Positions 25,824 through 33,872 of a stretch of 64,000 nucleotides of DNA are shown one piece after another. The notes below the pieces were generated by a model. That model made no database searches and was not told the origin of the DNA. It was given only the letters and a program-made list of their open reading frames with translations. A program made the position numbers and the translations under genes. This stretch comes from JBBDMX01 sp040878035 (lineage in GTDB: Bacteria > Planctomycetota > Phycisphaerae > Phycisphaerales > Phycisphaeraceae), in assembly GCA_040878035.1 (NCBI GenBank), contig JBBDMX010000016.1, positions 87,230 to 151,229 of the forward strand. Reading direction: 5' to 3'. The number at the start of each line of letters is the position of its first letter. Positions within the stretch are counted from its first letter, which is position 1.

Positions 25824-27053
25824 ATGCGTCCTTTGCCTGTTACCAGCGCCCACCGGTCTGTTGCGTCGTGCCTCGATGGCGAACGCGCGGTGGAGCGGGC
25901 ATTTACGGTGGGGTTTCGGCATCGTGTTCGGTTCGTGGAAGGGGCGTTTGAGACGGCGAATCGTGAGTTGGCGGCATTGATGGGTGATGCCCAACGCAAG
26001 CCACGCGTTGTGGCGTTTGTCGATCAGAATGTCGCTGACGCCTGGCCGAGACTGACACGTCAGCTTGTGGAGTACGGGCAGGCGCATTGCGAGCGGTTCA
26101 CGCTGGTTGAACCGGTGCATCTCGTCGCGGCTGGCGAAGCGTGCAAGAACGACACGCGATGCTTGGAGGAGGTCTGTCGGGCGATTCATGATGCGCGGAT
26201 CGATCGGCAGTCGTATGTGCTGGCGGTCGGCGGCGGGGCGGTGCTGGATGTGGTGGGCTTTGCCGCGGCGATCGTGCATCGCGGCGTGCGCCTGGTGCGC
26301 ATGCCCACCACCACGCTGGCGCAGGCCGACTCGGGCGTGGGCGTGAAGAACGGCATCAACGCCTTTGGCAAGAAGAACTACCTGGGCACGTTTGCGCCGC
26401 CGTGGGCGGTGATCAATGATGCGCAATTGCTGACGACGTTGCCCGATGGCGAGTGGCGCGATGGGTTTGCTGAGGCGGTGAAGGTGGCGCTGATCAAGGA
26501 TGCGGCGCTGTTTGGACAGATCGAGGCCGATGCCGCGCGGATCAAGGCGCGTGACCTGGCGGCCGCATTGCCGGTGATCCGGCGCTCGGCACTGTTGCAC
26601 GTGGACCACATCACGCAAGGTGGGGACCCCTTTGAGTTGACCGCCGCTCGGCCACTGGATTTCGGCCACTGGGCGGCGCATCGGCTCGAGGAGATGACCA
26701 GCTTCACGCTGCGGCACGGAGAGGCGGTGGCGATCGGCATGATGCTCGACTGCACGTATGCGACGAGGATGGGACTGGCGTCGGCGACGTTGCCGGGCCG
26801 GGTGGCGGCAGTGCTGGGCGAGCTGGGCTTGCCAACCTGGCATGACGCCCTGCGCGACAGCGACCGGTTGCTGGAAGGCATTGAGGCCTTCCGCGAGCAC
26901 CTGGGCGGGCAGTTGACCGTGACGCTGGCGTGCGAGATGGGGCGGTCGGTGGACGTGCATGCGATCGATGACGGCGCGATGGTCAGAGCGGTGGAGGAAC
27001 TGGCACAGACGCAACAGAGGCTAAGCCGCAAGCGGCTACCAGACCATGATTGA
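25824..27053 (+). CDS. eboD: EboD, 3-dehydroquinate-synthase-like enzyme of the ebo cluster
   Basis: 409 residues. Sugar-phosphate cyclase superfamily: the NAD site is VLAVGGGAVLDVVGFAAAIV followed by MPTTTLAQADSGVGVKNGIN. Metal ligands fall in GFAEAVKVALIKD (Glu), FGHWAAHRLE (His) and RHGEAVAIGM (His). Its place at the head of eboB-eboE-eboC-eboF marks it as EboD rather than a housekeeping AroB. In cyanobacteria the ebo genes are needed to move a scytonemin precursor to the periplasm; the EboD reaction is unknown. The C-terminal residues LSRKRL come from a palindromic repeat (27024-27037). Confidence 0.88.
   Translation: MRPLPVTSAHRSVASCLDGERAVERAFTVGFRHRVRFVEGAFETANRELAALMGDAQRKPRVVAFVDQNVADAWPRLTRQLVEYGQAHCERFTLVEPVHLVAAGEACKNDTRCLEEVCRAIHDARIDRQSYVLAVGGGAVLDVVGFAAAIVHRGVRLVRMPTTTLAQADSGVGVKNGINAFGKKNYLGTFAPPWAVINDAQLLTTLPDGEWRDGFAEAVKVALIKDAALFGQIEADAARIKARDLAAALPVIRRSALLHVDHITQGGDPFELTAARPLDFGHWAAHRLEEMTSFTLRHGEAVAIGMMLDCTYATRMGLASATLPGRVAAVLGELGLPTWHDALRDSDRLLEGIEAFREHLGGQLTVTLACEMGRSVDVHAIDDGAMVRAVEELAQTQQRLSRKRLPDHD
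27024..27037. repeat. AGCCGCAAGCGGCT palindrome in the eboD 3' end
   Basis: Same 14-bp word as at 20107/20173. It is translated as part of the EboD C-terminus. A shortened copy (ACCGCAAGCGGT, 27364-27375) follows the next gene. Confidence 0.65.
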
Positions 27054-27072
27054 TCGCAAGGGTACATGCCCG

Positions 27073-27363
27073 ATGACGGCCCCGCAGGTGCTCGACGCCT
27101 ACTACATGGAGCATCGCGCCAAGCTGCTGGATATCGCGGCGTATCTGGATCGACTGGACCGCGCGCAAGCGGGTGAAGCGGTCGCAGACCCGCGCACCAT
27201 TGCGTTGCGTGAAGCCATTGGTTTGCTTATCGATGGGCAGGACGAGCGCGTTCGGCGCGTGCTGGAGTTGCTCAGTGATCCGACGGACGAGCCGATTGCC
27301 AAGGCGGGAGGCAAGGGTGCGATGGGGGTGTGGCCGGGGTACATGGAAGGTGTGGTCCGCTAA
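27073..27363 (+). CDS. Small ebo-cluster protein, unknown
   Basis: 96 residues from ATG 27073, 19 bases after eboD; an ATG at 27046 overlapping the eboD stop is less likely. It appears helical: AYYMEHRAKLLDIAAYLDRLDRA, then a second helix LREAIGLLIDGQDERVRRVLELLSD, ending KGAMGVWPGYMEG. It occupies the eboA position but is far shorter than EboA (about 200 residues) and shares no evident motif with it, so that name is not applied. The tight spacing ties it to ebo function. Confidence 0.75.
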   Translation: MTAPQVLDAYYMEHRAKLLDIAAYLDRLDRAQAGEAVADPRTIALREAIGLLIDGQDERVRRVLELLSDPTDEPIAKAGGKGAMGVWPGYMEGVVR

Positions 27364-27386
27364 ACCGCAAGCGGTCATTCAAAGTC

Positions 27387-28187
27387 ATGCGTTACATCGA
27401 CCCGCACATTCACATGGTCAGCCGAACGACCGACGATTACCAGCGCATGGCCGAGGCCGGGTGCGTGGCGGTGACCGAGCCGGCGTTCTGGGCGGGCTTC
27501 GACCGCTCTTCGCCGCAGGGCTTTTTTGACTATTTCCGCCAGCTCACCGATTTCGAGCCCAAACGTGCCGCGGCCTACGGTATCGCCCACTACTGCTGGC
27601 TGTGCATCAATCCCAAGGAAGCCGAGGACCCGGTCTTCGCACGCGAGGTGATCAAGCTGATCCCGCAGTTTCTCGACCGGCCCAACGTGCTGGGCATCGG
27701 CGAGATCGGCCTGAACAAGAACAGCCGCAACGAACTGACCGTGCTCGAAGAGCAGATCGGCCTGGCGGCGGAGCACGGGCAACTCATTCTCGTGCACACG
27801 CCGCACCTGGAAGACAAGCGCAAGGGCACGCGGCTCACGCTCGATGCGCTCAAGCGCAACGGCAACATCGATCCCGGCCGGGTGTTGATCGATCACGTCG
27901 AGGAGCACACGGTGGGCATGGTGCTGGATGAGGGATTCTGGGCGGGCATGACGCTGTATCCCAACAGCAAGTGCACGCCGCAGCGCGCGGTGGACATCAT
28001 CGAGATGTATGGCAGCGAGCGGCTGTGGGTCAACTCGGCGGGCGACTGGGGCCACAGTGATCCGCTGGCGGTGCCTAAGACGATCCTGGAGATGCGCCGC
28101 CGGGGCCACAGCGCCGCCACGATCGAGCGCATCACCTTCGGCAACCCGCAGGCGTTCCTGGGGCAAAGCCCGCGGTTTGCAGTTTGA
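27387..28187 (+). CDS. eboB: EboB, TatD-like metal-dependent hydrolase
   Basis: 266 residues from ATG 27387, 23 bases after the small gene. TIM-barrel amidohydrolase: YIDPHIHMVS supplies the HxH metal pair, VLGIGEIGLNK the bridging Glu, LVHTPH and DHVEEHT further His ligands, and NSAGDWG the catalytic Asp. TatD-like enzymes cleave phosphodiester or ester bonds; in the ebo set the substrate is unknown. A nested repeat of about 185 bp separates it from eboE. Confidence 0.88.
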   Translation: MRYIDPHIHMVSRTTDDYQRMAEAGCVAVTEPAFWAGFDRSSPQGFFDYFRQLTDFEPKRAAAYGIAHYCWLCINPKEAEDPVFAREVIKLIPQFLDRPNVLGIGEIGLNKNSRNELTVLEEQIGLAAEHGQLILVHTPHLEDKRKGTRLTLDALKRNGNIDPGRVLIDHVEEHTVGMVLDEGFWAGMTLYPNSKCTPQRAVDIIEMYGSERLWVNSAGDWGHSDPLAVPKTILEMRRRGHSAATIERITFGNPQAFLGQSPRFAV

Positions 28188-28370
28188 ACACGAAGACACG
28201 AAGGCACGAAGAAGAAGGGGAAGGAACAGGGATGGACATGATAGACATGATGAGTCAGAAGGCGGATCCGAAATCCGAAGTCTGAAATCTGGAATCCGAA
28301 ATCTGAAATCATGTTCATCATGTCTATCGCTGTTCCCTCTTCTTCTTCGTGCCTTCGTGCCTTCGTGTTC
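28186..28370. repeat. Three-layer nested word-repeat hairpin between eboB and eboE
   Basis: Outer layer: CACGAAGG words (28188-28215) against CCTTCGTG words (28341-28370). Middle layer: GGAACAGGGATGGACATGAT (28223-28242, continuing to 28252) against ATCATGTCTATCGCTGTTCC (28317-28336). Inner loop: tandem GAAATCTGAAATC words (28266-28310). The whole could fold into one long hairpin. Confidence 0.8.
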
Positions 28371-28384
28371 AATACAATGGCGTC

Positions 28385-29581
28385 ATGCGTGATGTGCTTG
28401 GGCCTGACACTGTGCTGGGGTATTGCACCAATGTCCATGCGGGACGTGGGCTGGTGGAGCTGCGCGAGAACCTGGAGCGTTATGCGGCGGCGGTGAAGGG
28501 GGTGGTGAGTCCCGCGGCGCCGATGGGGGTGGGATTGTGGCTGCCCGAGCAGGCGGTGGATGAGTTACTGGCCGATGATGGCCAGGGCGTGGTGGAACTC
28601 GATGAGTTTCTGCAATCGCATGGCCTGATGCCCTTCACATTCAACGGGTTTCCCCAGGGCGATTTTCATCGCAAGGTCGTGAAGCATCGCGTTTATCGAC
28701 CCGATTGGGCGCAGCACGAACGGTTCGAATACACATCGTCACTGGCGTTGATCCTGGGGGCGCTGGCGGAGGAGCGCATCGGTGAGGCCGAGGTGAGCAT
28801 TTCCACGCTGCCCATCGGCTGGCTTGGCGCCCCCTGTCCGGCCGTTGATCTGGCCGCCGCCGCCAAGCAGTTGCGGACGCTGGCGCTGGTGCTGGGGGAG
28901 TATCGCAAAGAGCATGGCACGCTGGTCCATGTGGACCTGGAGCCCGAGCCGGGATGCATTCTCCAGCGCAGCGAGGATGTGGTGGCGCTCTTCAAGGATC
29001 ACCTGTTAGTCGCGGGTGACGAGGACGCGATACGCACGCACCTGCGCGTCTGTCACGATGTGTGCCATGCCACGGTGATGTTCGAGGATCAGGCGCAGGT
29101 GCTGGCGACGTATCGCGCCGCGGGCATTCGCGTGGGCAAGGTGCAGGTGTCGTCGGCGGTGCGCGTGCTGTTTGAGGGCATGACGGATGAGCAGCGCGAG
29201 GAAGCGCTGGCGCAGTTGAGGCAGTTCGACGAGCCTCGCTATCTGCATCAGACGATGATTCGTCTGCCCGATGGCCGTGAGTGTTTCTATGAAGATCTGC
29301 CGCAGGCCTTGGCGGCACATCGGCAGCCCTCGGGCGAATGGCGGGTGCATTTTCACGTGCCGATCTACCTGGAGCGATTCGGCGGCGTGCAGACGACGCG
29401 CCAGCAGGTCGTGCAATGCCTGGCGGCGATTGAGCCGGGCGACGGCATCCATCATTTCGAGGTTGAGACCTACGCGTGGAATGTGCTTCCGCAGGAGCTT
29501 CGCGTCGATGATCTGGGGCAGGGAATCGCCCGTGAGATGCGCTGGCTGATCGACGCCGCGGCCGCGAGGTCAGCGACATGA
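28385..29581 (+). CDS. eboE: EboE, xylose-isomerase-like TIM-barrel protein
   Basis: 398 residues from ATG 28385; upstream starts are repeat-coded. YCTNVHAGRGLVELRENLERY at the N-terminus is characteristic of the metabolite-traffic protein EboE, with HVDLEPEPGCIL, CHDVCHATVMFED and HFHVPIYLERFGG supplying likely metal-binding acidic and His residues of the sugar-phosphate isomerase/epimerase fold. The stop overlaps the eboC start (ATGA), showing translational coupling. The biochemical reaction is not known. Confidence 0.9.
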   Translation: MRDVLGPDTVLGYCTNVHAGRGLVELRENLERYAAAVKGVVSPAAPMGVGLWLPEQAVDELLADDGQGVVELDEFLQSHGLMPFTFNGFPQGDFHRKVVKHRVYRPDWAQHERFEYTSSLALILGALAEERIGEAEVSISTLPIGWLGAPCPAVDLAAAAKQLRTLALVLGEYRKEHGTLVHVDLEPEPGCILQRSEDVVALFKDHLLVAGDEDAIRTHLRVCHDVCHATVMFEDQAQVLATYRAAGIRVGKVQVSSAVRVLFEGMTDEQREEALAQLRQFDEPRYLHQTMIRLPDGRECFYEDLPQALAAHRQPSGEWRVHFHVPIYLERFGGVQTTRQQVVQCLAAIEPGDGIHHFEVETYAWNVLPQELRVDDLGQGIAREMRWLIDAAAARSAT

Positions 29582-30345
29582 GTGAAACGGCCCAGGCAAC
29601 GACAAGCCGAGTATGGGCGTACCTGGAGCTGGCACGCATCTCCAATCTGCCCACGGTGTGGAGCAACGTGCTGGTAGGGTGTGCCCTTGGCGCTACCGCC
29701 GGCGCGGCGACGCCCAATGGCGGGATCGTGCCTTTCCCGTGGCGGGCTGCACTGGCCCTGGCTATGGCAATGTCGTCCTTCTACATCGCCGGCATGGTGC
29801 TCAATGATGTCATGGATGTGGCGGTGGATCGCCTAGAGCGTCCAAGCCGGCCCATTCCCTCTGGTCGCGTCTCGCGCCGCAGCGCCACGGTCGTCGCCGT
29901 CGCCTTGCTCGGCGCCGGCATGCTCATCGTCGCGCTGGTCAACGTACAAGCCCTGCCGCCCGCGACCATGCTCTTGTTGCTGATCCTTGCCTACGATGCG
30001 GCCCACCGCCGTTATGCAGCGTTGGTGGTGCTGCTGGGCGTATGCCGGATGATGGTGTACCAAATCTCGGCGGTGGCGATTTGCTGGCCACTGCCGCAGC
30101 CGTTGCCGTTGAGCAACGCTGCTATACCGGCGACCATGCTCATCTATGTCGTCATCCTATCACTGATCGCACGCCGTGAGGCCGGCAACCCGCGCCGCAT
30201 CCGCATCGTGCTGGTGCTGCTGGCGGGCATCAGTCTGCTCGACGCCGTGTTCCTGGTGGGACTGCGGATGATCGTGCCCGCGCTGGTGGCTGTGGCCTGC
30301 TTTGCTTTGACGCGCATCGGGCATCGTTGGATCAAGGGGACGTGA
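29578..30345 (+). CDS. eboC: EboC, UbiA-like membrane prenyltransferase
   Basis: 255 residues with about seven to eight membrane helices. The first Asp-rich motif is VLNDVMDVAVDRLERPSRPIPSG (NDxxDxxxD form). The second is reduced to AYDAAHR, lacking the usual DxxxD, a feature to note when judging activity. The start overlaps eboE by four bases. In ebo clusters this protein is presumed to prenylate or translocate a small molecule at the inner membrane. Confidence 0.9.
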   Translation: MSETAQATTSRVWAYLELARISNLPTVWSNVLVGCALGATAGAATPNGGIVPFPWRAALALAMAMSSFYIAGMVLNDVMDVAVDRLERPSRPIPSGRVSRRSATVVAVALLGAGMLIVALVNVQALPPATMLLLLILAYDAAHRRYAALVVLLGVCRMMVYQISAVAICWPLPQPLPLSNAAIPATMLIYVVILSLIARREAGNPRRIRIVLVLLAGISLLDAVFLVGLRMIVPALVAVACFALTRIGHRWIKGT

Positions 30346-30434
30346 GGTAGTGATTCGGTAACGCAACAGACACAGTGACCGGTGAAGGGCTTGGTGGTTC
30401 ATCTTCGGTTACCGTGGTTACGGCGATCTCCTCC

Positions 30435-31847
30435 ATGACTCCCACCGCCGTCTTACTTGTGGTTGGTCTGAACCGGTCGTTGATCGGCCCGTGGTCGCCG
30501 CGCCTCAAGGCGTTTGCCGAGAAGGGACGCATCACGCGGCTGCGGCCGGTGCTGCCGGCGGTGACATGCAGCGTGCAGTCGAGCATGCTCACCGGTCTGC
30601 CGCCGCACGGGCATGGCATCGTCGGCAACGGGTGGTACGACCGCGATCTGGCGGAGGTGCAGTTCTGGAAGCAGAGCAACCGCCTGGTGCAAGGCGAAAA
30701 GGTGTGGGAGACGGCTCGCAGACTTGCGGCGGCGCGCGGCAGCGAAAGCGCTGGCCGTGCCGACAACCGCTTCACCTGCGCCAACCTGTTCTGGTGGTAC
30801 AACATGTATTCGAGCGCCGACTGGTCGGTGACGCCCCGGCCGATGTACAAAGCCGACGGGCGCAAGATTCCCGACGTGTACAGCGAGCCGGTGGAGCTGC
30901 GGCGCGACTTACAGAAGAAACTGGGGCAGTTCCCGCTGTTCAAGTTCTGGGGGCCGGGGGCGTCGATCGAGTCGAGCCGGTGGATCGCCGATGCGGCCCG
31001 CATCGTTCATGAGCAGCATCATCCGACGCTGACGCTGGTGTACTTGCCGCATCTGGACTACGCCTTGCAGAAGCTCGGACCGGGACATGCGGAGATTCAC
31101 GCGGAGGTGGCGAAGGTTGACACACTGGTTGGCCAGCTGCTGGATTACTTCGGCGGGCAGGGCGTGCGCGTGATGATCGTGAGCGAATACGGCATCGAGT
31201 CGGTGGACGATGCGGTGCCGATCAATCGCGTGCTTCGTTCGGCGGGGTTTCTACGGGTGCGCGACGAGCAGGGGTTGGAGTTGCTGGATGCCGGAGCATC
31301 GCAGGCGTTTGCGGTGGCGGACCATCAGGTGGCGCATGTGTACGTGCGTGAGGCCGAACAGGTGCCGCGCGTGGCCGATCTATGTCGCGGTGTGCCGGGT
31401 GTGGCGAGCGTGTTGGATGGGCAAGGCAAGGTGGATGCCGGCATCGATCATTCGCGAGCGGGCGATCTGCTGCTCATCGCCGAGGCCCGCCGGTGGTTTA
31501 GTTATCACTACTGGCTCGACGACGCCAAGGCGCCGGACTTTGCCCGCACGGTGGACATTCACCGCAAGCCCGGCTACGACCCGCTGGAGCTTTTCATCGA
31601 CCCGGCGATCCGCTGGCCGAAGCTCAAAGTCGCCTGGCGATTAATGCAGAAGTCGCTGGGCGTGAGGATGCTGATGGATGTGGTGCCGCTGGATGCGAAG
31701 CTGGTGCGCGGGTCGCACGGGCGCATTGAGCAGGATGCCGAACATCAGCCGGTGATGATCACGCAGCATGAAACGGGGATCAGCGGCGAGGAGGCGTCGT
31801 GCTGTGCGGTGCGCGATGCGGTCCTACGGCATTTGGATCTGGCGTGA
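30435..31847 (+). CDS. eboF: EboF, alkaline-phosphatase-superfamily phosphodiesterase
   Basis: 470 residues from ATG 30435. An in-frame GTG at 30375 exists, but the extra residues lack family character. LLVVGLNRSLIGP takes the place of the usual metal Asp segment, PAVTCSVQSSMLTGLPPHGHGI contains the Thr nucleophile, and YLPHLDYALQKLGP and VSEYGIESVDD supply further metal residues. Such type I phosphodiesterases/nucleotide pyrophosphatases release an activated group. It closes the ebo cluster and converges on the ketosynthase gene 58 bases away. Confidence 0.88.
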   Translation: MTPTAVLLVVGLNRSLIGPWSPRLKAFAEKGRITRLRPVLPAVTCSVQSSMLTGLPPHGHGIVGNGWYDRDLAEVQFWKQSNRLVQGEKVWETARRLAAARGSESAGRADNRFTCANLFWWYNMYSSADWSVTPRPMYKADGRKIPDVYSEPVELRRDLQKKLGQFPLFKFWGPGASIESSRWIADAARIVHEQHHPTLTLVYLPHLDYALQKLGPGHAEIHAEVAKVDTLVGQLLDYFGGQGVRVMIVSEYGIESVDDAVPINRVLRSAGFLRVRDEQGLELLDAGASQAFAVADHQVAHVYVREAEQVPRVADLCRGVPGVASVLDGQGKVDAGIDHSRAGDLLLIAEARRWFSYHYWLDDAKAPDFARTVDIHRKPGYDPLELFIDPAIRWPKLKVAWRLMQKSLGVRMLMDVVPLDAKLVRGSHGRIEQDAEHQPVMITQHETGISGEEASCCAVRDAVLRHLDLA

Positions 31848-31905
31848 ACCACCCCTCGATTCGATGCGAATCTCGGGCAGCCCCGCTAAGACGCGGCCGC
31901 CTCAC

Positions 31906-33201
31906 TCAAGCGGTTGGACGCCGCACGATCAGCGTATCGTTCTGCCCGCCGAAGCCGAAGCTGTTGGACAGGCACACGTCCACCTTGGCGTGGCGCGACG
32001 CATTGGGCACGTAATCCAGATCGCACGCGGGGTCAGCCTCGTGCAGGTTGATTGTCGGCGGCAGCTTGCGATCGCGAATCGCCAGCACGCAGGTGATCAG
32101 CTCCACCGCGCCGGCGGCGGCGATCAAGTGCCCCAGCATCGACTTGACCGAACTCATCGGCACCTTGCCGGCATGCTCGCCGAACACCGTCTTGACCGCC
32201 TGCGATTCGGTCGAGTCGTTCTCTTTAGTCCCCGTGCCGTGCGCCGAGATGTAGTCGATGTCATGGATGGTCAGCCCGGCGTCGGCCATCGCCTGCCGCA
32301 TGGACGCGACGGCGCCGTGGCCATCGTCGGGAATATCGGTGATGCGATAGGCGTCGGCGGATGAGCCGAAACCGACGACCTCGGCGACGATGGCCGCGCC
32401 GCGCGCCAGGGCGTGTTCGAGCGTCTCAAGCACGATCATGCCGGCGCCCTCACCCAGCACGAATCCGTCGCGCGTGCGGTCGAAGGGCCGGGCTGCGGTG
32501 AGGCACGAGTCGTTCCGCCGCGACAGCGCGGTGAGTCGGTTAAAGCCGGTGACGCCCAGCGGGTGGATCATGGTGTGTGCCCCGCCGGCGATCATCACAT
32601 CGGCGTCGCCGTGGCGCAGGATGTGCGCCGCTTCGCCGATGGCTTGAGTCGACGCGGCGCAGGCGGTGAGGCAGTTGTACGCCGGCCCCTGGGCGCCGAA
32701 CTCCATCGCCAGGTGCGACAGCGGCATGTTGGGCTCCTGCTCGATCTCGCGCAGGGCGCTCATGCGCTGGCGGGCGACCTGGTACCACGCCGAACCTTGC
32801 ACCTGCTTGGCGTCGGCGTCCCAGCCGCCCAAGTTGGCCGCGACGTAGTTCTCGAAATCCAGCGAACCTTCGCCCGAGCCCAGGTAGATGCCCAGGCGCT
32901 CGCGATTGAGGTCGGGAGAATCATCGAGCCCTGCCGAGCGCCACGCCTGCGCCGCGGCGCCTAAGGCAAAGCCGGTGTTGTGCCCGATCCCCTCGTGCAT
33001 CGCGGCGTCTTTTACAAAGGGCCGCCAGTCGTAGTCCTTCACCTGCGCCGCGAAGGTGGTGGGAAACGTGCGGGCGTCAAAGTGACCAATGGGCGTGATG
33101 CCGCACTCCCCGCGGAGCAGCCGCTGCCAGACACGCTCGATGTCGTGGCCCAGCGGGGTGACCCAGCCCATGCCGGTGATGACGATGCGTTTGCGTGTCA
33201 C
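31906..33201 (-). CDS. Beta-ketoacyl-ACP synthase (FabF-like), catalytically complete
   Basis: 431 residues. It performs decarboxylative Claisen condensation on ACP-bound chains. The catalytic set is intact: Cys181 in LTACAASTQAIGEA, His321 in SAHGTGTKENDSTE, Lys353 and His358 in SSVKSMLGHLIAAAGA, and the Gly-rich FGFGGQNDTL end. The GTG start overlaps the HepT stop (GTGA). It is the last gene of an operon whose first gene encodes a ketosynthase lacking these residues. Together they resemble a KS/chain-length-factor pair; an ordinary FabF role cannot be excluded. Confidence 0.93.
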   Translation of the reverse strand: MTRKRIVITGMGWVTPLGHDIERVWQRLLRGECGITPIGHFDARTFPTTFAAQVKDYDWRPFVKDAAMHEGIGHNTGFALGAAAQAWRSAGLDDSPDLNRERLGIYLGSGEGSLDFENYVAANLGGWDADAKQVQGSAWYQVARQRMSALREIEQEPNMPLSHLAMEFGAQGPAYNCLTACAASTQAIGEAAHILRHGDADVMIAGGAHTMIHPLGVTGFNRLTALSRRNDSCLTAARPFDRTRDGFVLGEGAGMIVLETLEHALARGAAIVAEVVGFGSSADAYRITDIPDDGHGAVASMRQAMADAGLTIHDIDYISAHGTGTKENDSTESQAVKTVFGEHAGKVPMSSVKSMLGHLIAAAGAVELITCVLAIRDRKLPPTINLHEADPACDLDYVPNASRHAKVDVCLSNSFGFGGQNDTLIVRRPTA

Positions 33202-33548
33202 TGCGTGTCGAGTTCCTTGAGTAGTTGGTCCATCTGCTGCCGCAGCAGCGGAAGATCGACTTGAATGATGTTCCAGACTATCTCGTTCCTAATAACGAAG
33301 TATCCATGCGTCAGTTGGTTGCGAAAATCGACAACTCGTCTGTAATCAGTGATGCGCTGAACGAGTTGTGGCGCCTGTCGATCCAGTTGTGTCACGGCTT
33401 CGCCGATGATGATGAACTCGCGCTCGACCGCCGCGCGAGTCTTGCGGTCACTGACATAGGCGGGAAACGACATGTCACGCACATGGCTTTCGACCGCCTC
33501 GCATGCTTCACGAATGTCCTGGAGGAAGGCCCGAGCATCACGCTGCAT
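33198..33548 (-). CDS. hepT: HepT-like toxin (HEPN, DUF86 family)
   Basis: 116 residues, helical. The HEPN RNase motif R-x4-H-x-Y is intact in RNQLTHGYF. In HepT/MntA systems the toxin is an RNase silenced when MntA transfers AMP to the Tyr of this motif. The gene overlaps mntA by 11 bases and its stop overlaps the ketosynthase start. Finding it between the two ketosynthases suggests insertion followed by translational coupling. Confidence 0.88.
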   Translation of the reverse strand: MQRDARAFLQDIREACEAVESHVRDMSFPAYVSDRKTRAAVEREFIIIGEAVTQLDRQAPQLVQRITDYRRVVDFRNQLTHGYFVIRNEIVWNIIQVDLPLLRQQMDQLLKELDTQ

Positions 33549-33849
33549 AGACCAGCCTCCGGTCCTGATCGATCGTTCGGCGTACGTAAGGATTGCGAAT
33601 TCCCTCTTGTTCCATTAAATCCACACGGCGTTGAAACAGTTCCCTCAAGTCGTCCTGAAGCAGGAAGTAAGGGTCGTTCCAGCCTTTGCGGGGGAACTCT
33701 TCGAACTCAACGATGAAGTCCAAGTCGCTGCATTGGGGGTCGAAATCCTCTTCGCGGGCGGCTGAGCCGACCAACTCCAGCCGGCGCACGTGGTGCTTGC
33801 GGCACAGTTGGATCAGTTGCTCGCGATGGGATTCGATCACGGGGTGCAT
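33538..33849 (-). CDS. mntA: MntA-like antitoxin, minimal nucleotidyltransferase
   Basis: 103 residues. The Pol-beta nucleotidyltransferase signature is GSAAREEDFDPQCSDLDFIV: GS, then after 12 residues DLD (the family more often has 10). It should AMPylate HepT on Tyr and so neutralise it. It lies 23 bases after the CLF-like gene and overlaps hepT, so it sits inside a biosynthetic operon. Confidence 0.87.
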   Translation of the reverse strand: MHPVIESHREQLIQLCRKHHVRRLELVGSAAREEDFDPQCSDLDFIVEFEEFPRKGWNDPYFLLQDDLRELFQRRVDLMEQEGIRNPYVRRTIDQDRRLVYAA

Positions 33850-33872
33850 GGCACTATCTTAGCGGCGTGGTC

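Noticed and set aside
28266..28310. CRISPR-like tandem words
   Set aside because: Words are 7-12 bases without unique spacers and lie inside a larger inverted structure.
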